Below, in pieces: positions 53,759 through 62,094 of a DNA stretch of 64,000 bases. The notes below the pieces were generated by a model, which did no database searches, was not told the DNA's origin, and saw only the letters and a program-made list of their open reading frames with translations. Every line of letters begins with the position of its first letter. The stretch's first letter is position 1. This stretch comes from Myxococcales bacterium (GTDB lineage Bacteria; Myxococcota_A; Polyangia; Polyangiales; JADJMO01). The DNA lies in contig JADJMO010000019.1 of NCBI GenBank assembly GCA_016709545.1, forward strand, positions 62,001-126,000, read 5' to 3'. A program made the position numbers and the translations under genes.

Positions 53759-54607
53759 CTACTGGATCCCCTCCGCCGGGCGCTTGCGCACCGGCGGGCG
53801 GCGTTCGAGGCGCTCGGCGGCGGCGGCGCGCACCGAGGGGTGCAGCGCGTGGGTCTCGATCACCGACCGGAGCTCCTGCGCGCGCAGCAGCGCGACCAGC
53901 GCGATGGCGACCTCGGGCGGCGTGGCCGGGTTCTGGACGAGCGCGACCCGCACGCGCGGCCGGTGGCACCACCGCGGGTGACGCGCGACCTCGTGCAGCA
54001 CCTCGGCGCGACCCGGCCGCTTCACGCACAGCGAGATCACGTGCTCCTCGGTGAGCCGCGGCGAGGCGAGCACCATGCGGATGACGTCGGGGTGCGGGTC
54101 GGAGAGTACGCGCGGCAGGAGCTCGGGCGGGGGCCGACGCGCGAGCGACTTGCGCTCGCCGAGCGTGAGGGGGCGACCCTTGCCGTAGTCCGGCACGTCG
54201 CGCGGCGTGGGCTCGCGGTCGGCCTCGAGCGCGACGCCGCTGTCGTCCTCGAGCTGCTCGACCACGCGCTTCGGCGCGCCGGGCTTGCGCACGTAGGGCC
54301 GACGCAGCATGCGCTCGAGCGTGAGCAGCTTGCGCGCGCGAGCCTCCCCGCGGAGAGCCTCGCGCGCCGGGTCGAGCGCCGGATCGGCAAGGATCTCGGC
54401 GAGGGCGTGCACGAGCGCCTCCGCGTTCGGGTCGGCCTGGGTGTCGGCCGCGTGACACACGCGCTCGAGGACCTCCGCCGCGTCTTCCACCGGCATCGCG
54501 CGCAACGCCTCGCGCAGCCACGCGGCCCGCAGCTGCGCGGTGCGCAGCGAGGCGACGACGCGCCCGAGTCGGACGGCGCGCCTTTCGTACGGGTCCTCGG
54601 GGAGCAC
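53759..54607 (-). CDS. Helical-repeat protein of unknown function
   Basis: This is a 282-residue cytoplasmic protein starting at GTG 54607. It is Arg/Glu/Ala/Leu-rich and almost fully helical. Segments such as ELLPRVLSDPHPDVIRMVLA, EVLHEVARHPRWCHRPRVRV and VALVQNPATPPEVAIALVAL recur every 30 residues or so, in the style of HEAT or leucine-rich-variant repeats (RH/NPxxP). The N-terminal part has helices that could form a bundle. No catalytic motif is seen. It is convergent to dnaE (15-base gap) and divergent from ppx/gppA. Confidence 0.7.
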   Translation of the reverse strand: MLPEDPYERRAVRLGRVVASLRTAQLRAAWLREALRAMPVEDAAEVLERVCHAADTQADPNAEALVHALAEILADPALDPAREALRGEARARKLLTLERMLRRPYVRKPGAPKRVVEQLEDDSGVALEADREPTPRDVPDYGKGRPLTLGERKSLARRPPPELLPRVLSDPHPDVIRMVLASPRLTEEHVISLCVKRPGRAEVLHEVARHPRWCHRPRVRVALVQNPATPPEVAIALVALLRAQELRSVIETHALHPSVRAAAAERLERRPPVRKRPAEGIQ

Positions 54608-54658
54608 CGGTCGATTCTACGATGACGACGGCCGTGATGTCGGCTAGGTCTGCGACCA

Positions 54659-56359
54659 GTGCCGCGGTTTGCCGCGATCGATCTGGGTTCCAACGCCCTC
54701 CGCCTCGTCATCGTCGAGGCCGATTCGGCGTTGCAGGTGCGTCCGCTGATCAGCGAGCGCGCGCCCGTGCGCCTCGGCAAGGAGATCTTCCAGACCGGTC
54801 GGCTGGCTCCGCAGTCGATCTCGGCGGCGTCCGACGCGCTGCGCCGCTTCCGCGAGCTGCTCGACCAGCACGAGGTCGTCCGCTACCGCGCGATCGCCAC
54901 GAGCGCCGTGCGCGAGGCCGAGAACGGCCCGCTCCTCGTCGAGCGCGCGCGCCGCGACGCGGGGATCGACCTCGAGGTCATCGAGGGCATCGAGGAGGCG
55001 CGCCTCGTGCGGCTCGCGCTCGTCGGCCGGCTCGAGCTGCGCGACAAGCGGGCGCTGCTCGTCGACCTCGGGGGCGGCTCGACCGAGCTCTCGATCCTCG
55101 AGAACGGCGCGCTCGAGTCGTCCAAGTCGCTGCAGGTCGGCACCGTGCGGCTCCTCGAAGCCTTTCATCAGGGCAACGCCGACGCCCCGCGCCTCGCCCG
55201 CGAGTACGTCGAGCGCCAGCTCCGCGAGGTCGGCGCCGAGGTCACCCGCGACGCGTTCGACGTGTGCGTCGGCACCGGTGGCAACTTCGAGACCCTGGCC
55301 ACGCTGTGCCCGGCCACGACCGCGCCCGGTGCGACGCCGGTGATCGACGTCGCCGCGGTGCGCGCCATCCTGCCCAAGCTCGCCGTCCTCTCCCCCGACG
55401 AGCGCCGCAGCCTCTACGGCCTCCGCCCCGACCGCGCGGATGTGATCCTCCCCGCCGCCGAGATCGTCGTCGCGTTCGCCGACGCCTTCGGCATCGAGCG
55501 CATCGTCGCGCCGGGCATCGGCCTCAAGGACGGCGTCCTCGACGAGATCATCGGCAAGCACTTCGACGTCTGGGACTACGGCGGCGAGGCCGACGCGGCG
55601 GTCGAGGCGGCCCTGCGGCTCGGTCGTCGTTACCAGTTCGACGAGGCCCACGGCGTGCTCGTGGCCCGCCTGGCCGGCGAGCTGTTCGACCAGCTCCGCG
55701 TGCGCCACAAGCTCGGCGACCGGGACCGCCTCCTCCTCCGCGTGAGCGCGCTGCTCCACGACATCGGTGACTTCATCCGCTACGAGGGGCACCACCGCCA
55801 CAGCCACTACCTGCTGATGAACAGCGACATCGTCGGGCTCACGCCCGCCGAGCGCACGGTGGTGGCCAACGTCGCGCGCTACCACCGCAAGTCGGCGCCC
55901 GACCCGGCCCACCCCAATTTTCGCGACCTCGACCGCGACGACCGCAGCCGCGTGCGGGTCATGGCCGCCATCCTGCGCATCGCCGACGCGCTCGATCGCG
56001 AGCACGCCGCCAAGGTGACCGCGGTGCGCACCGTGCTCGAGAAGGGGCGGATCAAGCTCCACCTCACCGGCGACCCGGACCGTCAGCTCGAGGAGTGGAC
56101 CGTCAAGCGCAAGTGCCAGCTGTTCGAAGAGGTGTTCGACCTCTCCGTCGAATCGGCTAGCGCCCGCAACAACAAAGCTCGCAACTCCCGCGCGGCCGCT
56201 GCCGACCGAGGAGCATGCGACTCCTGCTCGTCACGCTGCTCGTGCTCTCGCCGGGCCTCGCCCGTGCCGCCCCGACGATCGGCGACACGATGCGGTTCCC
56301 GGCGAGCTCCGCGCTGCGCCTCGACTGGGATTTTGCGCTCGTGCACCGCGCCACGGTGA
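54659..56359 (+). CDS. Ppx/GppA-type phosphatase with C-terminal HD domain
   Basis: This enzyme family removes phosphate from inorganic polyphosphate or pppGpp. The start GTG gives VPRFAAIDLGSNALRLVIVE (motif DLGSN). The second phosphate motif LLVDLGGGSTELSI is at about 135-148, GTGGNFETLATL at about 209-220 and GIGLKDGVLDEI near 282. An HD domain follows (ALLHDIGDFIRYEGHHRHSH, about 363-382), as in Ppx proteins of about 510 residues. The frame as given runs 145 bases into the next gene with Ser/Arg-rich codons of poor quality after about residue 500. The true end is probably near 56160, perhaps hidden by an indel. Confidence 0.85.
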   Translation: MPRFAAIDLGSNALRLVIVEADSALQVRPLISERAPVRLGKEIFQTGRLAPQSISAASDALRRFRELLDQHEVVRYRAIATSAVREAENGPLLVERARRDAGIDLEVIEGIEEARLVRLALVGRLELRDKRALLVDLGGGSTELSILENGALESSKSLQVGTVRLLEAFHQGNADAPRLAREYVERQLREVGAEVTRDAFDVCVGTGGNFETLATLCPATTAPGATPVIDVAAVRAILPKLAVLSPDERRSLYGLRPDRADVILPAAEIVVAFADAFGIERIVAPGIGLKDGVLDEIIGKHFDVWDYGGEADAAVEAALRLGRRYQFDEAHGVLVARLAGELFDQLRVRHKLGDRDRLLLRVSALLHDIGDFIRYEGHHRHSHYLLMNSDIVGLTPAERTVVANVARYHRKSAPDPAHPNFRDLDRDDRSRVRVMAAILRIADALDREHAAKVTAVRTVLEKGRIKLHLTGDPDRQLEEWTVKRKCQLFEEVFDLSVESASARNNKARNSRAAAADRGACDSCSSRCSCSRRASPVPPRRSATRCGSRRAPRCASTGILRSCTAPR

Positions 56360-57147
56360 CCCAGCGCGGCTTCGTGTTCGGGTTCGCGCTCACCATCACC
56401 ATCCCCTTCGACCGCCTCGCGCGTCCGCGCCGCGGGCACCTGGAGCTCCCCATGTCCGATCGCCCCAAAGGCCCCTGGGCCGTCGCCGTCGTGCCCGCAC
56501 TCGCCGTCGTGCCCGCCTTCGCCAAGGAGCCGCGCATCGTCGTGCCTACCGTGACGACCCCCTCGGCGTCCTCGTCGGTGAGCGTCGTGATCGCGCCGAG
56601 CGCCAGCGCCTCGGTCGTGCCCGCGAAGGGCCTCGGGCTCGACGGGGACAGGATCCGCGCGCTCGTCGCCGCCGCCCACAAGCTCGCGGGGCTCGACCGC
56701 GACGACGTCTTCGATGGGATGGCCACCCGCGCGCGCGCCTCGGCGCTCCTGCCCGAGGTGCGCCTGCGCGTGTTCCGCACGGCCGACGCCGGCCTCCGCC
56801 TCTACCAGGAGGCCGACGCGCCCGACGCGCCGCGGAGCACGCTGCTCGACGGCACCCAGACCGGTATCGAGGCGCGCTTCTCGTTCCGCCTCGACCGGCT
56901 CGTGTTCGCCGACGAAGAGGTCCCGCTCGAGCGCCTGCGGCTCGAGCGCCTCGAGCTCAAGCAGAAGATCGCGACCCGCGTGATCGAGCTCGTCGTGCGC
57001 TGGGCCAAGGCCGACCGGCTGAGCCGCGATTCCCTGCTCCTCGACATCGAGCGCGAAGCCGCGGCCGCCACCGCGCTGGAGGCCCTCGCCGCCCTCGACG
57101 CCTACACCGGTGGACTCGCGAGCCGGTTGCTCGTCGTCAAGGGCTGA
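56215..57147 (+). CDS. Exported protein of unknown function
   Basis: This is a 310-residue protein with a cleavable signal peptide (LLLVTLLVLSPGLARA; Ala-X-Ala near 19). It contains a Ser/Val/Pro/Ala linker (SSSVSVVIAPSASASVVPA) and a helical C-terminal region (LRLERLELKQKIATRVIELV, ATALEALAALDAYTGG) that could form a coiled coil. No family is recognised. The ATG has GAGGAG very close upstream. It probably follows the phosphatase in one transcript, and the corC-like gene begins 133 bases later. Confidence 0.65.
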   Translation: MRLLLVTLLVLSPGLARAAPTIGDTMRFPASSALRLDWDFALVHRATVTQRGFVFGFALTITIPFDRLARPRRGHLELPMSDRPKGPWAVAVVPALAVVPAFAKEPRIVVPTVTTPSASSSVSVVIAPSASASVVPAKGLGLDGDRIRALVAAAHKLAGLDRDDVFDGMATRARASALLPEVRLRVFRTADAGLRLYQEADAPDAPRSTLLDGTQTGIEARFSFRLDRLVFADEEVPLERLRLERLELKQKIATRVIELVVRWAKADRLSRDSLLLDIEREAAAATALEALAALDAYTGGLASRLLVVKG

Positions 57148-57280
57148 GCGAAACGAAGTGGAGCGGTGAAAACCGCCGCGGGGCGGCCGATTGGAATCGC
57201 CGGCCCTGCTCGACTACCCTTCTGCGCGACCTCGCGGAGCAGGGGGCCCCGCGGCGTGACGATTTCTCTTCGGAAACCCA

Positions 57281-58579
57281 TTGGACAGTCCACAGCCTTC
57301 GTTCGACCTCGTCTCGGCCTTCGCACCCTGGGTGGGCGTCGCCATCTGCGTGGGGGCGTTGTTCGCGGCGGCCGACGCCGCGGTGACCGCGCTGCCCGAG
57401 GCGCGCCTGCGGGCCATGATCGAGACCGCGGACACGCCCAAGCCGGCCCTGGAGCGCGCGCTCACGGATCCCCCCGCGCTGCTCTCGCGCCTGCTCGTGG
57501 GCCGCGTCGTCTGCATCGTCGGGGCGAGCGTGCTCGGCGCCATCGCGTGCCACCGCGCCTACCCCCGCTTCGGCGCCGTCATCGCGCTCGCCGTCGTGGC
57601 GCTCGCCTACACCATGATCGCCGAGATCGTGACCAGCGCCGTGCGCACCCGCGCCGTCGAGCTCGCGCCCACGTTGCTCACGGTGGTCCGGCCGCTCGAG
57701 ATCGCCGTCCTTCCGCTCGCGCTGCCGGTCGGGTGGATCGGCGGCTGGGTGAGCCGCGCGTTCCCCGTGCCCACGCGGCCGAGCGACCCCGCGCACCAGG
57801 CTCGCATCGCCGAGGCGGAGGTCGAGTTCCTGATCGAGCAGGGCCAGAAGACGGGCGCGATCCCCGGCGAGGACGCCGAGCGGCTGCAGGCGGCCTTCGA
57901 CTTCAAGGGCAAGGTCGCCGAGGACGTGCTCGTGCCCCGCACGCGGATGATCGCCTTCTCCATCGCCACGCCGCTCGCGCGGGTGCTGGAGCGGATCGTG
58001 GTCGAGGGGCACTCGCGCTACCCCGTCTACGACCAGCGCATCGACGACATCATCGGCCTCCTGTTCGTGAAGGATCTGTTCCGCATCGTGCGCGAAGGGA
58101 AGCTCGAGACCACCAAGCTGACCTCGCTCGTCCGCAAGCCGGTGCTCGCCGTGCAGGAGAACCAGCCGGTGGCCGACATCCTCAAGGAGATGCGGCAGCG
58201 GAGGCAGCACCTCGCGGTCGTGCTCGACCACCACGGCGGCACCGCGGGGCTCGTCACCCTCGAGGACATCCTCGAGCTGCTCGTCGGCGAGATCCGCGAC
58301 GAGCTGGACGAAGACGACGCCGTGCACGCCCTCGGCGAGGGACGGCTCCTCGTGGACGCGGCGATCTCCGTCGACGAGGTCTCCGAACGCATGGGCGTGA
58401 CGCTGCCGGAGGGGCAGGGGTTCGTGTCGATCGGGGGGCTCTTGATGGAGCACCTCGGCAAGGTCCCCGAGGCCGGCGCGACGCTGCGGCTCGGCCCGGT
58501 CGAGTTCGTGGTCCGCGAGGCGGACGAGCGTCGGGTCCGCCGCGTCGAGATCCGGCCGATCGCCGACGAGGCCTCGTGA
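57281..58579 (+). CDS. CorC/HlyC-family membrane protein (DUF21, CBS pair, CorC_HlyC)
   Basis: This is a 432-residue protein of the CorC/HCC family, which affects magnesium and cobalt handling or membrane stability. The N-terminal DUF21 domain has three to four helices (PWVGVAICVGALFAAADAAV, LAVVALAYTMIAEIVTSAVR, IAVLPLALPVGWIGGWV). The CBS pair covers about 205-330 (DVLVPRTRMIAFSIATPLAR, HSRYPVYDQRIDDIIGLLF, HLAVVLDHHGGTAGLVTLED). The C-terminal CorC_HlyC domain follows (GFVSIGGLLMEHLGKVPEAG). The start is a TTG, with a weak GGAA site. The next gene overlaps its stop (GTGA). Confidence 0.88.
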   Translation: MDSPQPSFDLVSAFAPWVGVAICVGALFAAADAAVTALPEARLRAMIETADTPKPALERALTDPPALLSRLLVGRVVCIVGASVLGAIACHRAYPRFGAVIALAVVALAYTMIAEIVTSAVRTRAVELAPTLLTVVRPLEIAVLPLALPVGWIGGWVSRAFPVPTRPSDPAHQARIAEAEVEFLIEQGQKTGAIPGEDAERLQAAFDFKGKVAEDVLVPRTRMIAFSIATPLARVLERIVVEGHSRYPVYDQRIDDIIGLLFVKDLFRIVREGKLETTKLTSLVRKPVLAVQENQPVADILKEMRQRRQHLAVVLDHHGGTAGLVTLEDILELLVGEIRDELDEDDAVHALGEGRLLVDAAISVDEVSERMGVTLPEGQGFVSIGGLLMEHLGKVPEAGATLRLGPVEFVVREADERRVRRVEIRPIADEAS

Positions 58580-58956
58580 GCCCGACGCCGAACGTGACCC
58601 GCTGGCGCAGCGATCAGCTCGATCGCGGGCGCGCGCCGCTCGGCGTGGGGATCGCACTCTCCCTCTCCGCGGGCCCGCTGGAGCCGGGGGACGCCGTGTT
58701 CCTCGAGCTCGCCGAGAGCGACCCGGTGGCCCTCGCGGCGCGGCTGCCGCCCCCCGTGCCGGGCGTCACCCTCGTCCTCGGGCCTCGCCAGACCGACGAG
58801 AAGGGGCAGGGCTCGCCGCTCGCGCGCTTCTTCGGGCGGAGGCCACAGAGCTCGCCCCGGGGGGTGCGGGGCTCTGCGCTGCTGCTCGCGGGGTACCGCG
58901 ACATCGGCGGTGGCGTCGATGCCGGCGGCCTCGATCTGTGCTGGGGTTCCGGCTAG
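58576..58956 (+). CDS. Small protein of unknown function coupled to the CorC-like gene
   Basis: This is a 126-residue soluble protein beginning at GTG inside the stop of the CorC-like gene. Its sequence (VTRWRSDQLDRGRAPLGVGI, LEPGDAVFLELAESDPVALA, VTLVLGPRQTDEKGQG) has no recognised family. Its TAG stop sits in a CTAG shared with the convergent phosphoesterase gene. The translational coupling hints at a joint role with the CBS protein. Confidence 0.65.
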   Translation: MSPTPNVTRWRSDQLDRGRAPLGVGIALSLSAGPLEPGDAVFLELAESDPVALAARLPPPVPGVTLVLGPRQTDEKGQGSPLARFFGRRPQSSPRGVRGSALLLAGYRDIGGGVDAGGLDLCWGSG

Positions 58957-59639
58957 CCGGCCGAGGCTTCGACCGGCTTCGGGTCGTCGAGCGGCACGAC
59001 GAACGGATCGATGGTGATGCCGAGGGCCGTGCTCTCGATGAACGTGGCGTGGGCGACGCGCGGCCCACCGTCGTGGTTCGGCGCCGCGCCGACGCTGCCC
59101 ACGTTGACGATGGTGATGGCGTCGAGCTCGCGAACGAACGGCACGTGGCTCATGCCACAGACGATGACGTCGGCCGGATCGTCGCCGATGAGGGCCGAGA
59201 GCTCCTCGTCGTCGAGGTCGTGGGTGATGGGCTCGGTCGGGTCCTCGGGGGAGCCGTGGACGAGGAGCAGGTCGCGCCCGTCCTCGAGCGTGATGCGGTG
59301 GTGCGAGGGCAAGCGCCGCAGGCGCTCGAGCACGAGCTGGCCGACCTGGGCGCGCGCGGCCTGGAAGCGCGCCGCGACCGCCCGCTGGGCGTCGTCGTGG
59401 GCGGCCTCGTCGACCTTGCTCGGAGACATCACCGCGAGGGCCGCGTCGGTGACCCCCTGGACGCAGATCGCCTGGTGGTGGCTCAGGAGCCGGAAGGTCT
59501 CGAGGGGCTCGGGGCCGGGGAAGCAGAGGTCGCCCGCGACGAGGAGCTCGTGGAAGCCGCGCTTCTCCGCGGTGGCGAGGACGGCCCGGAGGGCGTCGAG
59601 GTCGCCGTGGACATCGGAGATGCAGAGATATCGTCGCAC
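58953..59639 (-). CDS. YfcE/MJ0936-type metallophosphoesterase
   Basis: This is a 228-residue calcineurin-like phosphoesterase. The metal-binding motifs are in order: YLCISDVHGDLDAL (D.H), VAGDLCFPG (GD), then LLLVHGSPED, CGMSHVPFVREL and VNVGSVGAAPNHDGG. These match the small YfcE-like family, which hydrolyses phosphodiesters in vitro. There is no signal peptide. The GTG start is at 59639. It follows the methyltransferase gene by nine bases on the same strand, so the two are probably co-transcribed. Confidence 0.86.
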   Translation of the reverse strand: MRRYLCISDVHGDLDALRAVLATAEKRGFHELLVAGDLCFPGPEPLETFRLLSHHQAICVQGVTDAALAVMSPSKVDEAAHDDAQRAVAARFQAARAQVGQLVLERLRRLPSHHRITLEDGRDLLLVHGSPEDPTEPITHDLDDEELSALIGDDPADVIVCGMSHVPFVRELDAITIVNVGSVGAAPNHDGGPRVAHATFIESTALGITIDPFVVPLDDPKPVEASAG

Positions 59640-59648
59640 CCCGGGAGC

Positions 59649-60413
59649 CTAGCGCACCCGGGGAGGGGGACCGCCACCTGCTCGGGGGCTCGCGTCGATC
59701 GCCAGCACCCGGGCGACGAATCCCCCGAAACGAGCCCCGATCCAGCCGTCCGCGACCTGCCGCTCGGCGACCTCGAGCCACCCGCCGAGGACGGGGACCT
59801 CGAGTGCCAACGCCATTGGCACCAGCGTGCGGATGCCGCGGGTCTGGACGAGACGGGTGTGGGCAGGCATCGCGGCGTGGAAGTCGTGCGCGTCGTCGAA
59901 ACGCACGAACACGTCGCGTTCGGTGCCACTCCCTACCTTTCCAGCTGGAAACAGCCGCTTCACGAGCGCCCGCACACTGGTCGGGTTGTAGACCTCCGCC
60001 ACCACGAAGCCCCCAGGACGGACCACACGGGCGAGCTCGGCCAGGGTTCGCGCGAGGTCGGGCACGTGGGGGAGGGTCTTGAAGCTGACCGCAACGTCGA
60101 ACCGGGCGTCGGGGAACGGCAGGGCACGCGCGTCCCCTTCGACGACGGTCAGGCCACGTTCGCGGGCCTTGGCGAGCATGCCGGGGGAGAGGTCGACGCC
60201 GACCGCCTCGTTGGCCAGCGGCGCCAACCGGCGGAGGAGGAGGCCGGTCCCACAACCGACCTCGAGCACGGAACGATTCCGCACCAAGGGGGCACAGAGG
60301 TCGACCTCCAGGTCGTCCAGCAGGTCGTGATAGCGGCTGCGCCCGTCCCGCCCGACCTCGTAGGTCGCGGCGAAGGCGTCGTAGTAGCGCCGGGCGCGGT
60401 CGACGGGGTCCAT
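59649..60413 (-). CDS. Class I SAM-dependent methyltransferase
   Basis: This is a 254-residue methyltransferase of the UbiE/Methyltransf_11 type. Motif I is VLEVGCGTGLLLRRLAPL (about 49-66), the acidic loop is GVDLSPGMLAKARERG, motif II is VVEGDARALPFPDARFDVAV, followed by LARVVRPGGFVVAEVYNP. The C-terminal part is specific and gives no clue to the substrate. The ATG is at 60413. It lies downstream of a textbook terminator (60507-60545) by about 94 bases, which either insulates it from hutI or forms part of its leader. Confidence 0.87.
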   Translation of the reverse strand: MDPVDRARRYYDAFAATYEVGRDGRSRYHDLLDDLEVDLCAPLVRNRSVLEVGCGTGLLLRRLAPLANEAVGVDLSPGMLAKARERGLTVVEGDARALPFPDARFDVAVSFKTLPHVPDLARTLAELARVVRPGGFVVAEVYNPTSVRALVKRLFPAGKVGSGTERDVFVRFDDAHDFHAAMPAHTRLVQTRGIRTLVPMALALEVPVLGGWLEVAERQVADGWIGARFGGFVARVLAIDASPRAGGGPPPRVR

Positions 60414-60506
60414 GGGTACGCAAAGAGTATCGAGTTCGGGGCCAGGTCGGACCCTCGTGCCACGGTCGCGCCGCCTTCGTCCACGAACATCGGCGGAGCA
60501 CCGGCC

Positions 60507-60545
60507 AAAAAAAAGGTGCCCCGGCCGGAAAGGGTCGGGGCAACC
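60507..60545 (-). terminator. Rho-independent terminator on the minus strand, T8 tail
   Basis: Read on the minus strand, GGTTGCCCCGACC and GGCCGGGGCACC form a 12-pair stem (one G-U pair, one bulge) with a CTTTCC loop, immediately followed by eight T. This is the best classical terminator in the window. It could stop read-through or antisense transcripts coming from hutI, or act as an attenuator 94 bases ahead of the methyltransferase gene. Confidence 0.85.
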
Positions 60546-60572
60546 TCGTTGGAGCCGGTCCAGTTGTCAACT

Positions 60573-60588
60573 TGGCACGACACCTGCT
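60573..60588 (+). promoter_or_regulatory. Near-consensus sigma-54 promoter
   Basis: The plus strand reads TGGCACGACACCTGCT. This keeps the invariant GG (60574-60575) and GC (60586-60587) exactly ten bases apart and matches TGGCACG-N4-TTGCW except for one base. The small interrupted palindrome AGTTG-T-CAACT lies directly upstream. The predicted start is near 60599. No coding gene follows for 1.5 kb on this strand, which points to a non-coding transcript. Confidence 0.68.
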
Positions 60589-60598
60589 CACGCACTGC

Positions 60599-60829
60599 CT
60601 GTCTGTCTTGCAGAAGCTTTCTTCCTTGGCCGAGTCACGTGGCCGCGTGGGCTCAGGCCGATCCTAGCTTCCTTGCACTTGCTTGACTGCTTTCCGTCAC
60701 CCCTCGCAGGGTGCTCGAACCCCTTCCGCTTGGCTTACGAAGCTTAACGTCCTTCGCTTCCACTTCTTCAGCCTTCACCTGCTTCAGTCTCACGAACGAA
60801 CGAACCCTTGGGTTCGTTCTTTCGTTTTG
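60599..60829 (+). ncRNA. Candidate sigma-54-dependent small RNA, pyrimidine-rich
   Basis: The region is bounded by the sigma-54 promoter and by an intrinsic terminator (60798-60829), giving a transcript of about 230 bases. It is lower in GC than its surroundings and rich in C/T, with recurring CTTCCTTG, CTTCAGCC and CTTCGCTTCC segments that could pair with ribosome binding sites. Likely hairpins include CACCC-CTCGCA-GGGTG (about 60699-60714) and GCTT-ACG-AAGC (about 60733-60743). No open frame on either strand has coding character. I recognise no Rfam family. Position and promoter type recall the myxobacterial sRNA Pxr, but I cannot show sequence homology. Confidence 0.55.
60798..60829 (+). 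terminator. Intrinsic terminator of the candidate sRNA
   Basis: GAACGAACC and GGTTCGTTC (9 pairs) enclose a CTTG loop, followed on the plus strand by TTTCGTTTTGT. It is placed 21 bases beyond the hutI stop on the other strand, so it may also mark the end of the hutI transcript. Confidence 0.72.
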
Positions 60830-60849
60830 TCCTCACGGGCTCGTTTCCA

Positions 60850-62052
60850 TCACGAACCTGCGATGCCGCCGTCCGATTCCTGGTTGCCGGCCACGAGGAC
60901 GTGGCGGGCCTTCGATACCCCCCAGGGGAAGAGGAGGGCCTCCTCGTGGGGCAAGTCCCAGCCGACCAGGTCGGCGGGCCGACCGACCTGCACGGCCCCC
61001 AGATCCTCGCGCCCGAGCGAAGCGGCGGCCTCGAGCGTGGCGCCGCCGAGGACTTCTTCGGGAGACAGCCCGTAGAGTCGGGCGGCGAACGACAGGGCGA
61101 GCGGCAGGGACTCGGTCGGCGCGGTGCCGGGGTTGGCGTCGCTCGCCACGATCATGCGGACCCCGGCGGCCCGCAGCGCGGCCGCGTCCGGCGGGGCCTG
61201 ACCGAGGACGAACGAGGCGACCGGCAGGAGGCCCGCCCGGACCCCCGCACGGGCGAGGGCGTCGAGGCCCTGCGGTGAAACGTGCTCCAAGTGATCGACC
61301 GAGGCCGCGCCGAGCTCGGCGCCAGCTCGGCCCCACCCACGTCCGCGAACTGGCCGACGTGGAAGCGCACGCCGACCCCGGCCTCCAGCGCGATGCGCCC
61401 GACGCGACGCGCCTCGTCCACACTGAAGGCGTTGCGATCGACGTAGGCGTCGACGAAGCGCACGAAGCCCTCGGCGCACACCTCCCTGGTGAGCGCGACG
61501 GCGGCGTCGATCCACGCTGCGCGCCCCTCGCCCCGGGACTCGGGCGGCAGCGCGTGCAGAGCGAGGAAGGTCGGGACGACCCGCGGGACGCCGTCGGCCC
61601 GCGCGGCGGCGGCGATCGCGGCCAGCTGCAGGCGCTCGAGGGCCGGCCGCAGGCCGTACCCGGTCTTGACCTCCACGGTGGTGACGCCCATCGCGCGCAT
61701 CCGCCGCAGGCGCCCGACGAGGACCTCGGTCAGCGTGTCGCCGGCGGCCTCGAGGGCGCGCATGGTCGAGGCGATCCCGCCGCCCTTGGCCGCGATGGCC
61801 TCGTAGCCTTCGCCGCGCAGCTTCATCGCGTATTCGCCGTGGCGGGAGCCCACCCACGCGGCGTGGGTGTGGGCGTCGACCAGGCCCGCCGTCCAGAGGG
61901 GCGCCCTCGAGCCGCGGCAGGGCGGAGAACGCCGCAGGGAGGGACGCGAGGGGGCCGACGAAGACGACCGACGGGCCATCGATCACGATGGCGCCGTCCT
62001 CGATGGCCTCCCCGGGCCGGGGAACGACGCGACCGACCAGGAGGGTGGGCAT
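60850..62052 (-). CDS. hutI: Imidazolonepropionase (two compensating frameshifts)
   Basis: HutI hydrolyses imidazolonepropionate in histidine degradation. From the ATG at 62052 the frame gives LLVGRVVPRPGEAIEDGAIV. After a slip near 61908 the conserved metal-binding WTAGLVDAHTHAAWVGSRH appears, with KGGGIASTMRALEAAG, VEVKTGYGLRPALERLQ and FVDAYVDRNAFSVDEARR. A second slip near 61323 returns to the first frame for ASVDHLEHVSPQGLDALAR, VASDANPGTAPTESLPLALS and GRPADLVGWDLPHEEALLFP. Both slips correct to one protein of about 400 residues, the normal size. Other hut genes are not in the window. Confidence 0.92.
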   Translation of the reverse strand: MPTLLVGRVVPRPGEAIEDGAIVIDGPSVVFVGPLASLPAAFSALPRLEGAPLDGGPGRRPHPRRVGGLPPRRIRDEAARRRLRGHRGQGRRDRLDHARPRGRRRHADRGPRRAPAADARDGRHHRGGQDRVRPAAGPRAPAAGRDRRRRAGRRRPAGRPDLPRSARAAARVPGRGARSVDRRRRRAHQGGVRRGLRALRRRLRRSQRLQCGRGASRRAHRAGGRGRRALPRRPVRGRGWGRAGAELGAASVDHLEHVSPQGLDALARAGVRAGLLPVASFVLGQAPPDAAALRAAGVRMIVASDANPGTAPTESLPLALSFAARLYGLSPEEVLGGATLEAAASLGREDLGAVQVGRPADLVGWDLPHEEALLFPWGVSKARHVLVAGNQESDGGIAGS

Positions 62053-62094
62053 GGGGCGCTCGTAGCACCGCGCCGCGGGTGTAGTCTCCCCCCG

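Noticed and set aside
60700..60745. tRNA-like T-loop (GGTTCGAGC) on the minus strand
   Set aside because: The flanking stem has a mismatch at the key closing pair, and no acceptor, D or anticodon arms can be drawn.
60670..60790. Short minus-strand frame of about 41 codons (starting VKAEEVEAKDVKLRK)
   Set aside because: It lacks a ribosome site and similarity to anything known, and it is antisense to the candidate sRNA.
60546..60849. RNase P RNA, tmRNA, SRP RNA or a known SAM/SAH riboswitch
   Set aside because: None of the conserved core sequences of these RNAs could be found in either strand of the region.
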